From: WVXP01 sp964348095
Lineage (GTDB): Bacteria; Desulfobacterota; BSN033; WVXP01
NCBI GenBank assembly: GCA_964348095.1
Contig: CAYGBK010000058.1
Coordinates: 13,971-77,970, forward strand
Length of the DNA: 64,000 nt
Direction of reading: 5' to 3'
The position numbers and the translations under genes are program-made. Shown one piece after another: positions 36,451 through 44,653 of the stretch (the stretch's first letter is position 1; every line of letters starts with the position of its first letter). The notes beneath the pieces are model-generated. The model had not been told where the DNA came from. It saw only the letters and a list, made by a program, of their open reading frames with translations, and made no database searches.

Positions 36451-37070
36451 AGGTCCAAGATTCCTTCCTCTTGATACCCCAGGACTTTTCCCCACTTCTC
36501 CTCCTTGTGTCAACCTGGAAACCAGATAATCAGCTCGGACAATGTGAAAGCAGAAATGCTAAACGCCATGACATTCCCATAGGATTTGTACGACGACTTG
36601 ATCGACTTCAGCCAATCACTTTGACTTAGCCGTCGCAGTGTGGTTATTATCTTGATCGGGAAGAATTTACATCTCCATCATGTTGGTGAGGGATTGCGGT
36701 TTTCCTCACACGTGACCGCTGCCATTGAGCTGAGAACGTCCCCAAAAAGGCTCGCCATAGGGAGGGCTCATCAAGCGTAAGAGGAGGGTTGGTTCGAACC
36801 CGATGCCTGTTGACGATTCCTGGATGGGTGAGACTTCTCGGCCGAGCCTGACAACGGGGTAATCTCCTGTAAAGTGCGTTAATATCAGGGGTCGCTATCC
36901 AGGAAGAACTAAAAAAAATGCATGACAGCGGCCAGGTAGAGACGTCGCCCAACGAAGCGGTGGCCTCCGGTCCTGCCCCTAAAAACGAAGAATCGCGTTG
37001 AAAAGGGGACACCCATTGGGGTGAGAAAATCACGTTGGATAAAGGAATCTAACAAAAGGGAGAGAGAAAG
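36451..37070. other. 620-base region without an intact gene, with one coding-like remnant
   Basis: No full gene is supported. On the plus strand, 36873-37001 is an open stretch of 42 codons (ending VASGPAPKNEESR and a TGA) with coding-like composition, flanked by a stop at 36870 and with no ribosome-binding site before its only ATG (36918). It may be the 3' remnant of a decayed gene next to the CsgG-like pseudogene. A minus-strand frame across the same stretch shows no recognisable domain. Confidence 0.4.
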
Positions 37071-37978
37071 ATAAAAAGAATCTTATTCTTGTTGATTATT
37101 GTCCTCGGTGGCTCTTTGTCGCTTTTGCTACGGCCTGACTCACATGGGGCCGCTCTCAAGAAGACCATCGCTGTTTCCCGCTTTGAAAACAAGAGCAGCT
37201 GGAGAGGCCAGTGGGCCCTCGATGACGGAATGGCCGATCAGCTGACCGAGCCACTCGTCCATAGTGGGAATTTTGTTGTTTTGGAAAGACAAACCTTGGG
37301 TGACGTACTTGCTGAACAAAACCTCGCTGCCAGTGACAGAGCAGCAAAATCAAAAACCGCGCAAACGGGAAAGATCATACCCGCACAAATCCTCGTGACC
37401 GGCGCCATCACAGAATTTGAAGAATCAAGCGCCGGGGGCGCTGGCGGACTGCAAGTTGGGAAGCTAAAATTGGGAGGGAAAGGAAAGACGGCCCATGCGG
37501 GCCTGATCATTCGTCTCATCGATACAACCACAGGCGAAATCCTCGATTCTCAGAGAGTCGAGGGCAAAGCAAAATCGGGTCCCCTCGACTTTGCTACGAG
37601 AATCAAGAATGTCTCCTTCGGTTCAGCAGCGTTCAAGAAGACGCCTCGGGCAAAGCGACACAGCAGGCCATCGATAATGCGGTAGCTTATGTTATATCCA
37701 AATCGGAGGGCCTTCCCTTTGAGGGGAAGATCGTTATGGTAAAGGGGAAGAAGGTCTATCTCAAAGTGGGCGAAAGAAATGGCGTCCGGGGAGGGGATAG
37801 TTTTCTTGTCTATCGGTAGGGAGAGAGAATCGTCGATCAGGATACCGGTGAAGTCCTAGGATCTGAGGAGGAGCAGATAGGCGCTGTGCGGGTGAGCCAA
37901 GCAAAGGAAAAGTTCTCGACGGCCACTCAGGTTCAGGGGCGAGAAATTCTAAAAGGGGATATCATAAGGTCAAAATAG
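37071..37978 (+). pseudogene. CsgG/curli-assembly-like secreted protein gene, disrupted
   Basis: The reading starts at ATA (37071) where ATG is expected: GGGAGAG sits at 37058-37064 and the codons that follow give a good signal peptide (KRILFLLIIVLGG...). Then come IAVSRFENKS, MADQLTEPLV, FVVLERQTLGDVLAEQ, AQILVTGAITEFE and IIRLIDTTTGEIL, as in CsgG-family proteins. At about 37647 one base seems missing in a leucine codon (KTP-?-GKATQQAIDNAV), moving the frame by -1. The new frame runs on through VMVKGKKVYLKVGERNGVRGGD, meets a TAG at 37817-37819 (after FLVYR), and continues in frame (GERIVDQDTGEVLGSEEE) to a natural TAG at 37976. Three independent lesions argue for a true pseudogene; sequencing error could explain one or two. 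Confidence 0.8.
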
Positions 37979-38100
37979 GCGTCCCGGTGGCATCCAAGAC
38001 ATCGGTGATGGGTATCGGATTCTGGTAATGCAATCCACAGTTCTACCGTAATCACGTGGGGTTGAAACTCCCAGCAAAATCGTGTGAAAGGAGACAAGGA

Positions 38101-38604
38101 ATGAAGTTGATAGGCGGCATTGTCGTGATAACCATGTGTCTAATAGCGGTTTCTGTGATGGCGGGAGCGACGGATTACAAAACCTGGATGCCGCTGCTTC
38201 CAGAAACCATCGGAGGAATGGGACGGTCCGGAAAACCCGATGGGGTCAACATGGAATCGAGTGGCCAGGCTTGGTCAGCCCTCCACCAGAGATACGAAAG
38301 CGATGGCTCAGAAAGATATGTCGAGTTTAATCTTTTCGGCGGTGACGCGCCGCAAATGGCGGGCTTCCAAACGATCACCACCATGAAGATTGAAACGGAA
38401 GATCAAATCATAAAGCCCGTTCAGGTCAAGAAATACAAGGCGTCCCTCAATTTCGAAAAAAACGAAAAACGGGGGACATTGATAATTTCATTGGGTGAGA
38501 AGATGATGGCCGTCCTTGAGGCCGGACCCATTACCCAAGAATCGCAACTAATGAAACTGGCAGAGGAACTCCCACTCGACAAGTTCGCTGCACTGGCAAA
38601 ATAA
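38101..38604 (+). CDS. Small secreted protein of unknown function
   Basis: 167 residues from the ATG at 38101, with AAAGGAGA ten bases upstream. A clear signal peptide occupies about residues 1-22 (MKLIGGIVVITMCLIAVSVMA, then GATDY). The mature part has WMPLLPETIGGMGRSGKPDGVNME, YVEFNLFGG and KGTLIISLGEKMMAVLEAGP-like segments, suggesting a beta-rich periplasmic domain. I do not recognise the family. It lies 122 bases after the broken CsgG-like gene on the same strand and could have been its partner. Confidence 0.75.
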   Translation: MKLIGGIVVITMCLIAVSVMAGATDYKTWMPLLPETIGGMGRSGKPDGVNMESSGQAWSALHQRYESDGSERYVEFNLFGGDAPQMAGFQTITTMKIETEDQIIKPVQVKKYKASLNFEKNEKRGTLIISLGEKMMAVLEAGPITQESQLMKLAEELPLDKFAALAK

Positions 38605-38869
38605 GTCCCTATTGGGCTATCGGGCGTTAAGGGGACAGCAACACAGGGAGAACGAGTAAACTCATCGATTCAAATCCAGGATGTTTCCCGGTCCGGGGTG
38701 GCCTGCTCGGAATTGATTCGATTGCAGTCACGGAGGATTTCGTCGAAAAGAGGCGACTGGCACGACCCCTTCCCACTGAGATGCGAGCGAAGAGAACCCC
38801 CCTTGGCTAAATCTTCGATCCGTGATTCCGCACCCCCCTGTGTCGATGCTCCCAGCCCGTTGGTTCCGG
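38605..38869. other. Convergent intergenic region (265 bases)
   Basis: Lies between the plus-strand secreted-protein gene and the minus-strand mnmA gene. I see no gene and no convincing hairpin with T-run in either direction. Confidence 0.4.
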
Positions 38870-39967
38870 CTACTGGCCTCTGTCAATCCACCCGCCCCCG
38901 AGGACCCTATCGCCTTCATAGAAAACAACGGCCTGTCCAGGAGTGATCGCCTTCTGGGGGACCTCGAATCGGACCGTCACGCGATTCTTTCCTGCCGAAT
39001 TAACAACAGCGTCAGCCCCCGGGTGGTTGTACCGGATTTTTGCCTTCACACGCCGGGGTTCTGATAGGGATTCTAACCCGATCCAGTTGACCCCAGATGC
39101 GAGGCATCGGTCCTTGAGGGTCTCCTCCTCCGATCCCACGGTTACCTGATTGGTGGTTCGATCAATATCTACAACATAGAGAGGATAACCGAGAGCAAGG
39201 CCCAATCCCTTTCTCTGCCCGATAGTAAAAGACGATACCCCATTGTGTGTTCCGAGTTTTCTGCCTCGTGTATCAACAATCGAGCCCGAATCTCGTCTCT
39301 TTCCGAGTCGCCTCTCAATGAAGCGCCGATAATCTCGCCCAGGAACAAAACAGATTTCCTGGCTGTCCGGCTTATCGGAAACCCGCAGGCCCATTTCCCG
39401 AGCGGTCCTTCTCACTCGATCCTTCTTAAGTCTTCCCAGGGGAAACCGGACGCGGGACAGCTGTTCCTGAGACAAAGAAAAGAGGACATAAGATTGGTCC
39501 TTGTTTGCGTCTACCCCCCTTCTCAGGTGATAACGGTGGTTCTTGTCATCGTATTCAACACGAGCGTAGTGGCCGGTGGCGACGTAGTCAGCCTCTAAAG
39601 TCCGGGCCTTCTCCCACAGTCGTCCGAATTTCAACTTATCATTGCAAACGATACAAGGATTTGGGGTTCTCCCCTGAAGATACTCGTTACAGAAATAATC
39701 GATCACATCCTCATCGAATTCTTTCTCCAGGTTGACGACGTAGAAAGGAATACCCAGTTTCTGGGCGACTCTTCTTGCATCCTCCACCTCTGCGACCCCA
39801 CAACAGCCGTGAGCGTAACTATTTGCATCTTCGAGTGAGTCCTGGGCCGCCCAGATACGCATTGTTACCCCGATGACGTCATGCCCCTCCTCGCGCAGAA
39901 GATGAGCAGCAACGCTGCTGTCAACACCTCCACTCATAGCAATGACAATCCTTTTTCGATTCTTCAT
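38870..39967 (-). CDS. mnmA: tRNA-specific 2-thiouridylase MnmA
   Basis: 365 residues from the ATG at 39967. The open frame reaches 40087, but the conserved IVIAMSGGVDSSVAAHLL P-loop begins seven residues after 39967. Catalytic cysteines are in NPCIVCNDKLKFG and QEICFVPGRDYRRF; DQSYVLFSLSQEQL and SSFTIGQRKGLGLALGYPLYV are also typical. The protein thiolates U34 of Lys, Glu and Gln tRNAs using sulfur from a cysteine desulfurase, and the gene for one lies immediately upstream (49 bases). This is a common and functional pairing. Confidence 0.96.
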   Translation of the reverse strand: MKNRKRIVIAMSGGVDSSVAAHLLREEGHDVIGVTMRIWAAQDSLEDANSYAHGCCGVAEVEDARRVAQKLGIPFYVVNLEKEFDEDVIDYFCNEYLQGRTPNPCIVCNDKLKFGRLWEKARTLEADYVATGHYARVEYDDKNHRYHLRRGVDANKDQSYVLFSLSQEQLSRVRFPLGRLKKDRVRRTAREMGLRVSDKPDSQEICFVPGRDYRRFIERRLGKRRDSGSIVDTRGRKLGTHNGVSSFTIGQRKGLGLALGYPLYVVDIDRTTNQVTVGSEEETLKDRCLASGVNWIGLESLSEPRRVKAKIRYNHPGADAVVNSAGKNRVTVRFEVPQKAITPGQAVVFYEGDRVLGGGWIDRGQ

Positions 39968-40016
39968 AACGGGGTTGGGGCAGCCCTCGGAGCCGCCCCT
40001 GGACCGTCGCAACCGC

Positions 40017-41201
40017 TCAGGTCTCTCTTCTTCTCTGAGTCCGGTAGGCCGGCGACATGGATCGGAGACGATGGATCGTTTCCACAAGGACAGCGGCCGT
40101 GACGTTTAGTTCGTCCTCAGTCGTCTCTCTACCAAGAGAGAACCGGATGGCCCCCTGAGCACGCCTGGGTTGAAATCCCATGGCTAAAAGGACATGGGAT
40201 TCTTCCAGAGACCCAGAGGCACATGCAGATCCCGTGGAGACCGCAATGCCTTTCAGGTCCAGGTTCAGGATTACCGCCTCACCGTCGACATGATCGAAAG
40301 ACAAGTTAAGGATATGGGGAACCCGATCTGACGGATGACCATTCAAGCGGACTCCCTCGATCTGGGACTGGATAGTTTCCCAAAACCCATCCCGCAAATC
40401 CTTCTCTCTCGAAGAAACCTGGTCAATCTCCTCCGCCGCCAGCTCCATGGCCCTCGCCAGGCCTACAATGGCAGGGATGTTCTGGGTACCTGGACGGCGG
40501 TTCCACTCCTGATGCCCCCCCTGAAACAGCGGCTCAAAAGGTGTTCCTTTCCTCACATAGAGGACGCCGATTCCTTTTGGCCCATAAATCTTGTGTCCAG
40601 AGAGGGAGAGGAAATCCACCTTCAGATCGTTGACATTCACCGGGATTTTCCCGAGAGATTGAACGGCATCGGTGTGAAAGGGAATGTCTCTCTCACGGGC
40701 GATTGCACCGATCTCAGCGATGGGTTCAATCGTTCCGACTTCATTGTTGGCGTGGATAACCGAAATGAGAGCCGTTTGATCCGTGATCGCCTTTTTGAGA
40801 TCTTCAGGATCAATCTTTCCATTGCGGTCAACAGGGAAGTATGTGACGTGAAAACCCTCCCGTTCCAGGTGTCGGCAGGTGCCCAGGGTTGCTAAGTGCT
40901 CAACTGAAGAGGTAATCACATGATTCCCTCGCCGACGGTTGCCCCAAAGTCCCCCTTTGATAGCCAGATTGTTCGCTTCCGTGCCACCGCTGGTAAAAAC
41001 AATCTCCTCACCCATGGCACCCAGGATCCCTGCCACCTGTTCTCGTGAGTCCTCCAGAGCTTTTTTCGCGCGCTGCCCGAATGTGTGGAAACTCGAGGGA
41101 TTCCCGAATACCTCCATGAAATAGGGCTGCATCGCTTGGAGCACCTCGGACCGCATAGGCGTTGTGGCGCTGTAATCGAGATAAATAGCTTTCATCGTCA
41201 T
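40017..41201 (-). CDS. Cysteine desulfurase (NifS/IscS family)
   Basis: 394 residues; ATGs at 41201 and 41195 are both possible, with GGGAAAT just upstream. IYLDYSATTPM at the N terminus, FTSGGTEANNLAI, HANNEVGTIEPI, DAVQSLGKIPV, the PLP lysine in LSLSGHKIYGPKGIGVLYV, and the catalytic cysteine loop STGSACASGSLEESHVL are present. It liberates sulfur from cysteine as a protein persulfide. No iscU/nifU, iscA or iscR gene is adjacent, while mnmA follows, so tRNA thiolation is the most obvious recipient here; a general Fe-S role is also possible. Confidence 0.95.
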   Translation of the reverse strand: MTMKAIYLDYSATTPMRSEVLQAMQPYFMEVFGNPSSFHTFGQRAKKALEDSREQVAGILGAMGEEIVFTSGGTEANNLAIKGGLWGNRRRGNHVITSSVEHLATLGTCRHLEREGFHVTYFPVDRNGKIDPEDLKKAITDQTALISVIHANNEVGTIEPIAEIGAIARERDIPFHTDAVQSLGKIPVNVNDLKVDFLSLSGHKIYGPKGIGVLYVRKGTPFEPLFQGGHQEWNRRPGTQNIPAIVGLARAMELAAEEIDQVSSREKDLRDGFWETIQSQIEGVRLNGHPSDRVPHILNLSFDHVDGEAVILNLDLKGIAVSTGSACASGSLEESHVLLAMGFQPRRAQGAIRFSLGRETTEDELNVTAAVLVETIHRLRSMSPAYRTQRRRET

Positions 41202-41516
41202 ATTTCCCGGAATTTCTACAACCTATTGAAGTCATGGGTATTTTATCATAATCGATTCATCCTATCCACAGGGAGGTAACGTGGTGAAGTGAAGAAAGGG
41301 GAAGGATCAGGTCTCTCTGAGGAGGGGGTTTCTTGAGCCCTCGTGTAAGACTACTCTAAAGGCACGGTGAGATTTTTTGACGGTCATCTTCAGGCCCGAA
41401 GACCGCAGAAGGTTAGATCGAGAATCGTGGCCCCTAGCACGGTGTCGGGCATTCGCAGATATTCCTCCTCCATCTTTTGACCATGCCCGTTACCAGGTTT
41501 TGTCCTGGAGAGAAAC
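41202..41516. other. Intergenic region (315 bases)
   Basis: Separates the NIL-ferredoxin gene from the downstream cysteine desulfurase gene. A short minus-strand frame at 41390-41473 (27 residues) has no ribosome-binding site. CCAGG/CCTGG at about 41491-41506 could form a weak hairpin after the NIL-ferredoxin stop. Nothing firmer is seen. Confidence 0.4.
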
Positions 41517-41924
41517 CTAGAAACTTACCTCCATGGCGTTGTACGGGCAGACGGTGACACACATCTCGCAGGCGATGCATTTTGACCTTTCAAAGCTCAT
41601 GATCATCGTATCTCTATCCACCGACAGGGCCTCGCTCGGGCAGAGGGACGTGCATGCCGTACAATGCGTACAGCGGTCCTTTAGCCACCTTATGTCTTTT
41701 GAGAGTTTCTCGGTCTCGACCCCTAATTGGGTCAGGTATTCCATTCCTCTATCGAGCTGGGTTTTCTTGCCCGTCAACTCGAGTACCAACATGCCCTCTT
41801 CTTTGGGTGTGATGTGACCTCGAAGTATGTTGACCATGAGATCGTACTCTTTTATCAAATTATAGGTCACAGGTTGATCGCTGAGTTCAGGGGGGAATCT
41901 GAGGACCACTTTTTTCGTCGTCAT
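41517..41924 (-). CDS. NIL domain plus two-cluster ferredoxin protein (homocysteine biosynthesis partner)
   Basis: 135 residues from the ATG at 41924. Residues about 3-75 form a NIL domain (VVLRFPPELSDQPVTYNLIKEYDLMVNILRGHI), the small ligand-binding fold first seen in methionine ABC transporters. The C-terminal part carries two CxxCxxCxxxC motifs (CTHCTACTSLCP and CIACEMCVTVCP) for two [4Fe-4S] clusters. In methanogens the NIL-ferredoxin protein and the DUF39 protein, usually encoded together, are required for making homocysteine from aspartate semialdehyde with sulfide. Here DUF39 is 89 bases upstream on the same strand, supporting that role. Confidence 0.9.
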   Translation of the reverse strand: MTTKKVVLRFPPELSDQPVTYNLIKEYDLMVNILRGHITPKEEGMLVLELTGKKTQLDRGMEYLTQLGVETEKLSKDIRWLKDRCTHCTACTSLCPSEALSVDRDTMIMSFERSKCIACEMCVTVCPYNAMEVSF

Positions 41925-42013
41925 GAAAGACCCTTTTTTTCTATGAGGTTCGGGTGGTCCAGGGCCAGACACCCAACTTTCTGTGGCCCAGGACCCCGAA
42001 CTTCACCGTTCCT

Positions 42014-43231
42014 TTATACCGCTTTTTTCAATCTGATAGGCTTCTCTTGAAGCCCCTTGAACACAATCCCAGAATCGGCCGACGGAATCGGTTCGACACA
42101 ATCCGTAAGAAGGAACTCGCCCTTCTCGATCCACTCTTTCAAAATGGTGGCAATCTCCTTTGCCCTGGTGTAACTTGAAAGGCCAGCTGTGGGGATCTTC
42201 TTTCCATCGAGCACGATCGCTCCCGTTCTCAGTTGGGCGTAGGTCACCTCAGCCAGACTTCCTGACTCACGTTGAGGATAAGTTTCGCTGTAGTCTACCA
42301 CCTGGGCTATCAAATCTTCATCCCGGACCGCCGCATGAATAATGGCCTCTTCATCCAGGATAGGTATGGGGAGACCAATGCCGACCGTGAGGGTGACCCC
42401 ATACCCTTTATAAGTCGTTCCCCGAAGCCACTTCGGGACCATCTGTTTCAGATCTCCGATGACGGCGACGGTTCCGGCAGGCATCTTGGGAACACCGAGA
42501 TCTGTTCTCGGTGCACAAGGGTTGTGTTGCGTCCCCTGCCAGACCACATATCCCACGCCACCGCCGAGGAATATCCGTGTTCCAATCCCGATTGTCCGGT
42601 AATAGGGGTCACAGAGTAGGGGGCTCAGCTGGCCGGCGCTGCAGTAGTTTGCATTACCCAATCGGGGCTGTAGAACGCCCATATAAGTATAGATGGGACG
42701 TTCTGATAAGTTAACCGCCACATTGTAATTCTGATAGGCGTTTCTCGGGTTAAACAGAACCGCCTCGTTCATATCCTCCAGACTGATGCGCGTCTCGATC
42801 TTTTTTCTCGGATAGCAGTCGGTGCCGTAAGCCGTTGCGGTGAGACGTATCTCCTTGCCAGCCACCAGTTCTTCAATGACGTGCCCCCCACCGTAAGCAA
42901 AATCTCCGGGATAAACCGCATTTCTCGGGTCTTCGTCAGGAACGGCTGTTGCTCCCAGGAGTATGTCCACTGCCGCGAAACCCGTGTAAACGGGCACGTC
43001 GTTCAAGTAAGCCTTGCCGCCCCCAAGTTTGATCCTGGGCTTTGTATGACCAACGTTGAAATACGCACCAGACGAGCACATCGGGCCAAAAGTCCCTGTT
43101 GTCACCACATCGACCTCTTCGGCAGCCTTCTTTGGGCCTTTTTCTTTTACAAAATCAATAACCTCTTCTCCGGTGAGCACCACAGCTTTGCCCTTTTTTA
43201 TTTTCTCGTTGATCTCCTGTATCGTTTTCAT
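42014..43231 (-). CDS. DUF39 homocysteine biosynthesis protein
   Basis: 405 residues from the ATG at 43231 with AGGAGAAG nine bases upstream; the frame stays open to 43360 without family-like sequence. TTGTFGPMCSSGAYFNVGHTKPRIK near residues 42-66 contains the conserved cysteine. LLGATAVPDEDPRNAVYPGDFAYGGGHVIE, GVLQPRLGNANYCSAGQLSPLLCDP, GIGTRIFLGGGVGYVVWQGTQHNP and YAQLRTGAIVLDGKKIPT are typical. With the NIL-ferredoxin protein it is thought to insert sulfide-derived sulfur to give homocysteine in sulfide-rich anaerobes. The unusual upstream region suggests specific regulation. Confidence 0.92.
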   Translation of the reverse strand: MKTIQEINEKIKKGKAVVLTGEEVIDFVKEKGPKKAAEEVDVVTTGTFGPMCSSGAYFNVGHTKPRIKLGGGKAYLNDVPVYTGFAAVDILLGATAVPDEDPRNAVYPGDFAYGGGHVIEELVAGKEIRLTATAYGTDCYPRKKIETRISLEDMNEAVLFNPRNAYQNYNVAVNLSERPIYTYMGVLQPRLGNANYCSAGQLSPLLCDPYYRTIGIGTRIFLGGGVGYVVWQGTQHNPCAPRTDLGVPKMPAGTVAVIGDLKQMVPKWLRGTTYKGYGVTLTVGIGLPIPILDEEAIIHAAVRDEDLIAQVVDYSETYPQRESGSLAEVTYAQLRTGAIVLDGKKIPTAGLSSYTRAKEIATILKEWIEKGEFLLTDCVEPIPSADSGIVFKGLQEKPIRLKKAV

Positions 43232-43589
43232 TTGTCTTCTCCTAGCAGGCGAGGCACCGAATCGAGAAGGCACCTCGGTTATGGAACCGTTCATAAAGGT
43301 ATATGTCAGAAGTTTCGCCGAATGTCCCCCCCGAGGGGGCCCCCATGATCCATACCACAACCATCACCTGCCTTTCATGGAGCCAGTCTTTCCAAACTTC
43401 TCGACAGAACCTCTTGGATCCTTTCGTCCCTGTCCGTTCCTTAAGGGATGTCTTCCGGATGGAACGAATGGACGCCGAATATGGATTTCCCTTTCCGGGA
43501 ATTCAAGACGCTTCTTCTGAAGGGTATCGGAATCGAGGAGGGGTCGATCGGTAATTCAGGAAGTTACGGGCGGGCGACATGACAACTGG
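43232..43589. other. Leader region of DUF39 (358 bases)
   Basis: Between the small Met-rich ORF and DUF39 on the minus strand. It contains the hairpin at 43250-43277, and a CCCCC/GGGGG-type GC-rich hairpin around 43326-43340. No second gene is seen. If transcription starts near 43721, this is all leader RNA. Confidence 0.5.
43250..43277 (-). promoter_or_regulatory. Hairpin directly upstream of the DUF39 ribosome-binding site
   Basis: On the minus strand CGAGGTGCC and GGTGCCTCG pair over nine positions, two of them G-U, with a 10-base loop. The 3' arm ends five bases before the AGGAGAAG site of DUF39. This is a position where a folded leader could influence initiation. It matches no SAM or SAH riboswitch consensus that I can recall. 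Confidence 0.35.
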
Positions 43590-43694
43590 TCACCCGAAAT
43601 CTGTCTTACCCCCCCGGCCCCGACCATCCACCAGGAAAAGCTGCATGTGTGGGTCGCCCGACATGTCGTCTGGGCACTGCATGTCCATTTCCAT
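43590..43694 (-). CDS. Met-rich 34-residue ORF (possible leader peptide or metal-binding microprotein)
   Basis: ATG at 43694 with GGGAGAT at 43701-43707, seven bases away, and TGA at 43590-43592. The product has five methionines (positions 1, 3, 5, 11, 17), one cysteine (7) and one histidine (16) in its first half, then LFLVDGRGRGGKTDFG. An in-frame ATG at 43709 would add five residues and a sixth Met. A good sigma70-type promoter lies 34 bases upstream. DUF39, for homocysteine synthesis, follows 360 bases downstream on the same strand. A methionine-sensing leader peptide or a Met/Cys/His metal-binding peptide are the two ideas. I know no named family for it. Confidence 0.45.
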   Translation of the reverse strand: MEMDMQCPDDMSGDPHMQLFLVDGRGRGGKTDFG

Positions 43695-43727
43695 GTGCCT
43701 ATCTCCCATTAGGCAAGGGAAAGTTAG

Positions 43728-43757
43728 CTTATACACCATGGTGGTGTGGGTTGTCAA
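43728..43757 (-). promoter_or_regulatory. Promoter with embedded palindrome, reading toward DUF39
   Basis: On the minus strand TTGACA (43757-43752) and TATAAG (43733-43728) are 18 bases apart. The spacer is almost filled by a perfect inverted repeat ACACCA-TGG-TGGTGT (43733-43747), a classic position for a repressor operator. Predicted start near 43721, with the Met-rich ORF starting 27 bases later. Confidence 0.6.
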
Positions 43758-43762
43758 GGTAT

Positions 43763-43841
43763 TTTCTTGGGGAGTTTTGAAAGGACCTGGCTCAACGGTT
43801 TTAGGGGAGGTCCAGATTTTTCAAAAAACTCCAGGAAAAAG
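43763..43841. repeat. Long imperfect inverted repeat upstream of the DUF39 promoter
   Basis: Arm 1 (about 43763-43787) contains GGAGTTTTGAAA and GGACCT; arm 2 (about 43807-43841) contains AGGTCC and TTTTTCAAAAAACTCC. Aligned as reverse complements, the arms match over about 20 positions with two small insertions in arm 2. It lies between rpiA and the promoter at 43728-43757. Could be a decayed MITE-like element or a bidirectional hairpin. Confidence 0.4.
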
Positions 43842-43957
43842 GAGGATGATTCTGGCGACAATAGTCTTGAGACAAAACTAAAACGAGATTTTCCTCGGTG
43901 ACGAATGCTCCGGATCCCCATTAGCTCTGAATCGGTACGTGTTTAGTTGTCCGCCCC

Positions 43958-44653
43958 TTATTCCATCCTTTTCACCGTTCCGTCAGCACCCATACCCACG
44001 ATAACCAAATCGGTGAGTTCGACAAAGAGGCCATTCTCAACGACACCGGGGATATTATTCAGTGTTGATTCCAAGCCTTTTGGATCGTCAATAGATGGAA
44101 ATCGGACATCGATCACAACATTCCCTTGATCGGTGATTACCAGACCGTCTTTGTTAGGGGAAACCCTCAAGGTGGGTGTGCCACCCATGGCCTCCAGGCG
44201 TCGCCTGACCGGCGTCAGCGCCATGGGAATCACCTCAATCGGGATCGGGCATTTTTCCCCTAAACGATTCACAAGCTTCGAGTCGTCAACCACAGCAACG
44301 AAGTAATCTGCCAGGGCATCGATAACTTTCTCTCTCGTATGGGCGGCCCCTCCCCCTTTTATAAGGTTCTTTTCGGGATCCACCTCATCTGCTCCATCGA
44401 GGGCGATGTCCACTCTGTCCACATCGTCAAGAGTTCTGACAGGAATTTCGTTCTCACGGGCGAGAGTTGCTGCCTGATAAGAGGTCGGAATCCCTGAGAT
44501 CCTCAGGCCCTCCTCCCGAACCCGCCGACCCAGCTCTTCTATCGCATGGGCAGCCGTCGAGCCCGTACCGAGGCCTACGACGGCGCCATCTCTGACAAGC
44601 TTCGCGGCCTCTATACCCGCACGTCGTTTCGCCGATGCCGTTGGATCGGTCAT
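43958..44653 (-). CDS. rpiA: Ribose-5-phosphate isomerase A
   Basis: 231 residues from the ATG at 44653, preceded by GGCGGAG; a GTG at 44677 would add eight residues. VGLGTGSTAAHAIEELG near the N terminus, SYQAATLARENEIPV, LDGADEVDPEKNLIKGGGAAHTREKVI with the catalytic Asp/Glu region, and VVDDSKLVNRLGEKCPIPIEVIPMA are RpiA signatures. It interconverts ribose- and ribulose-5-phosphate in the non-oxidative pentose phosphate pathway. It sits 132 bases after der. Confidence 0.96.
   Translation of the reverse strand: MTDPTASAKRRAGIEAAKLVRDGAVVGLGTGSTAAHAIEELGRRVREEGLRISGIPTSYQAATLARENEIPVRTLDDVDRVDIALDGADEVDPEKNLIKGGGAAHTREKVIDALADYFVAVVDDSKLVNRLGEKCPIPIEVIPMALTPVRRRLEAMGGTPTLRVSPNKDGLVITDQGNVVIDVRFPSIDDPKGLESTLNNIPGVVENGLFVELTDLVIVGMGADGTVKRME

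Noticed and set aside
36791..36800. GGTTCGAACC resembling a tRNA T-loop
   Set aside because: No matching acceptor stem, D-loop or anticodon arm could be built in the surrounding 90 bases on either strand.
36451..38869. Insertion sequence or prophage explaining the decayed region
   Set aside because: No transposase or integrase fragments, terminal repeats or target duplications were seen.
41390..41473. 27-residue minus-strand ORF after NIL-ferredoxin
   Set aside because: Protein-like end sequence but no ribosome-binding site and no promoter; not enough to call a gene.
43232..43589. SAM or SAH riboswitch upstream of DUF39
   Set aside because: No S-box, SAM-II or SAH core motif could be recognised on the minus strand.
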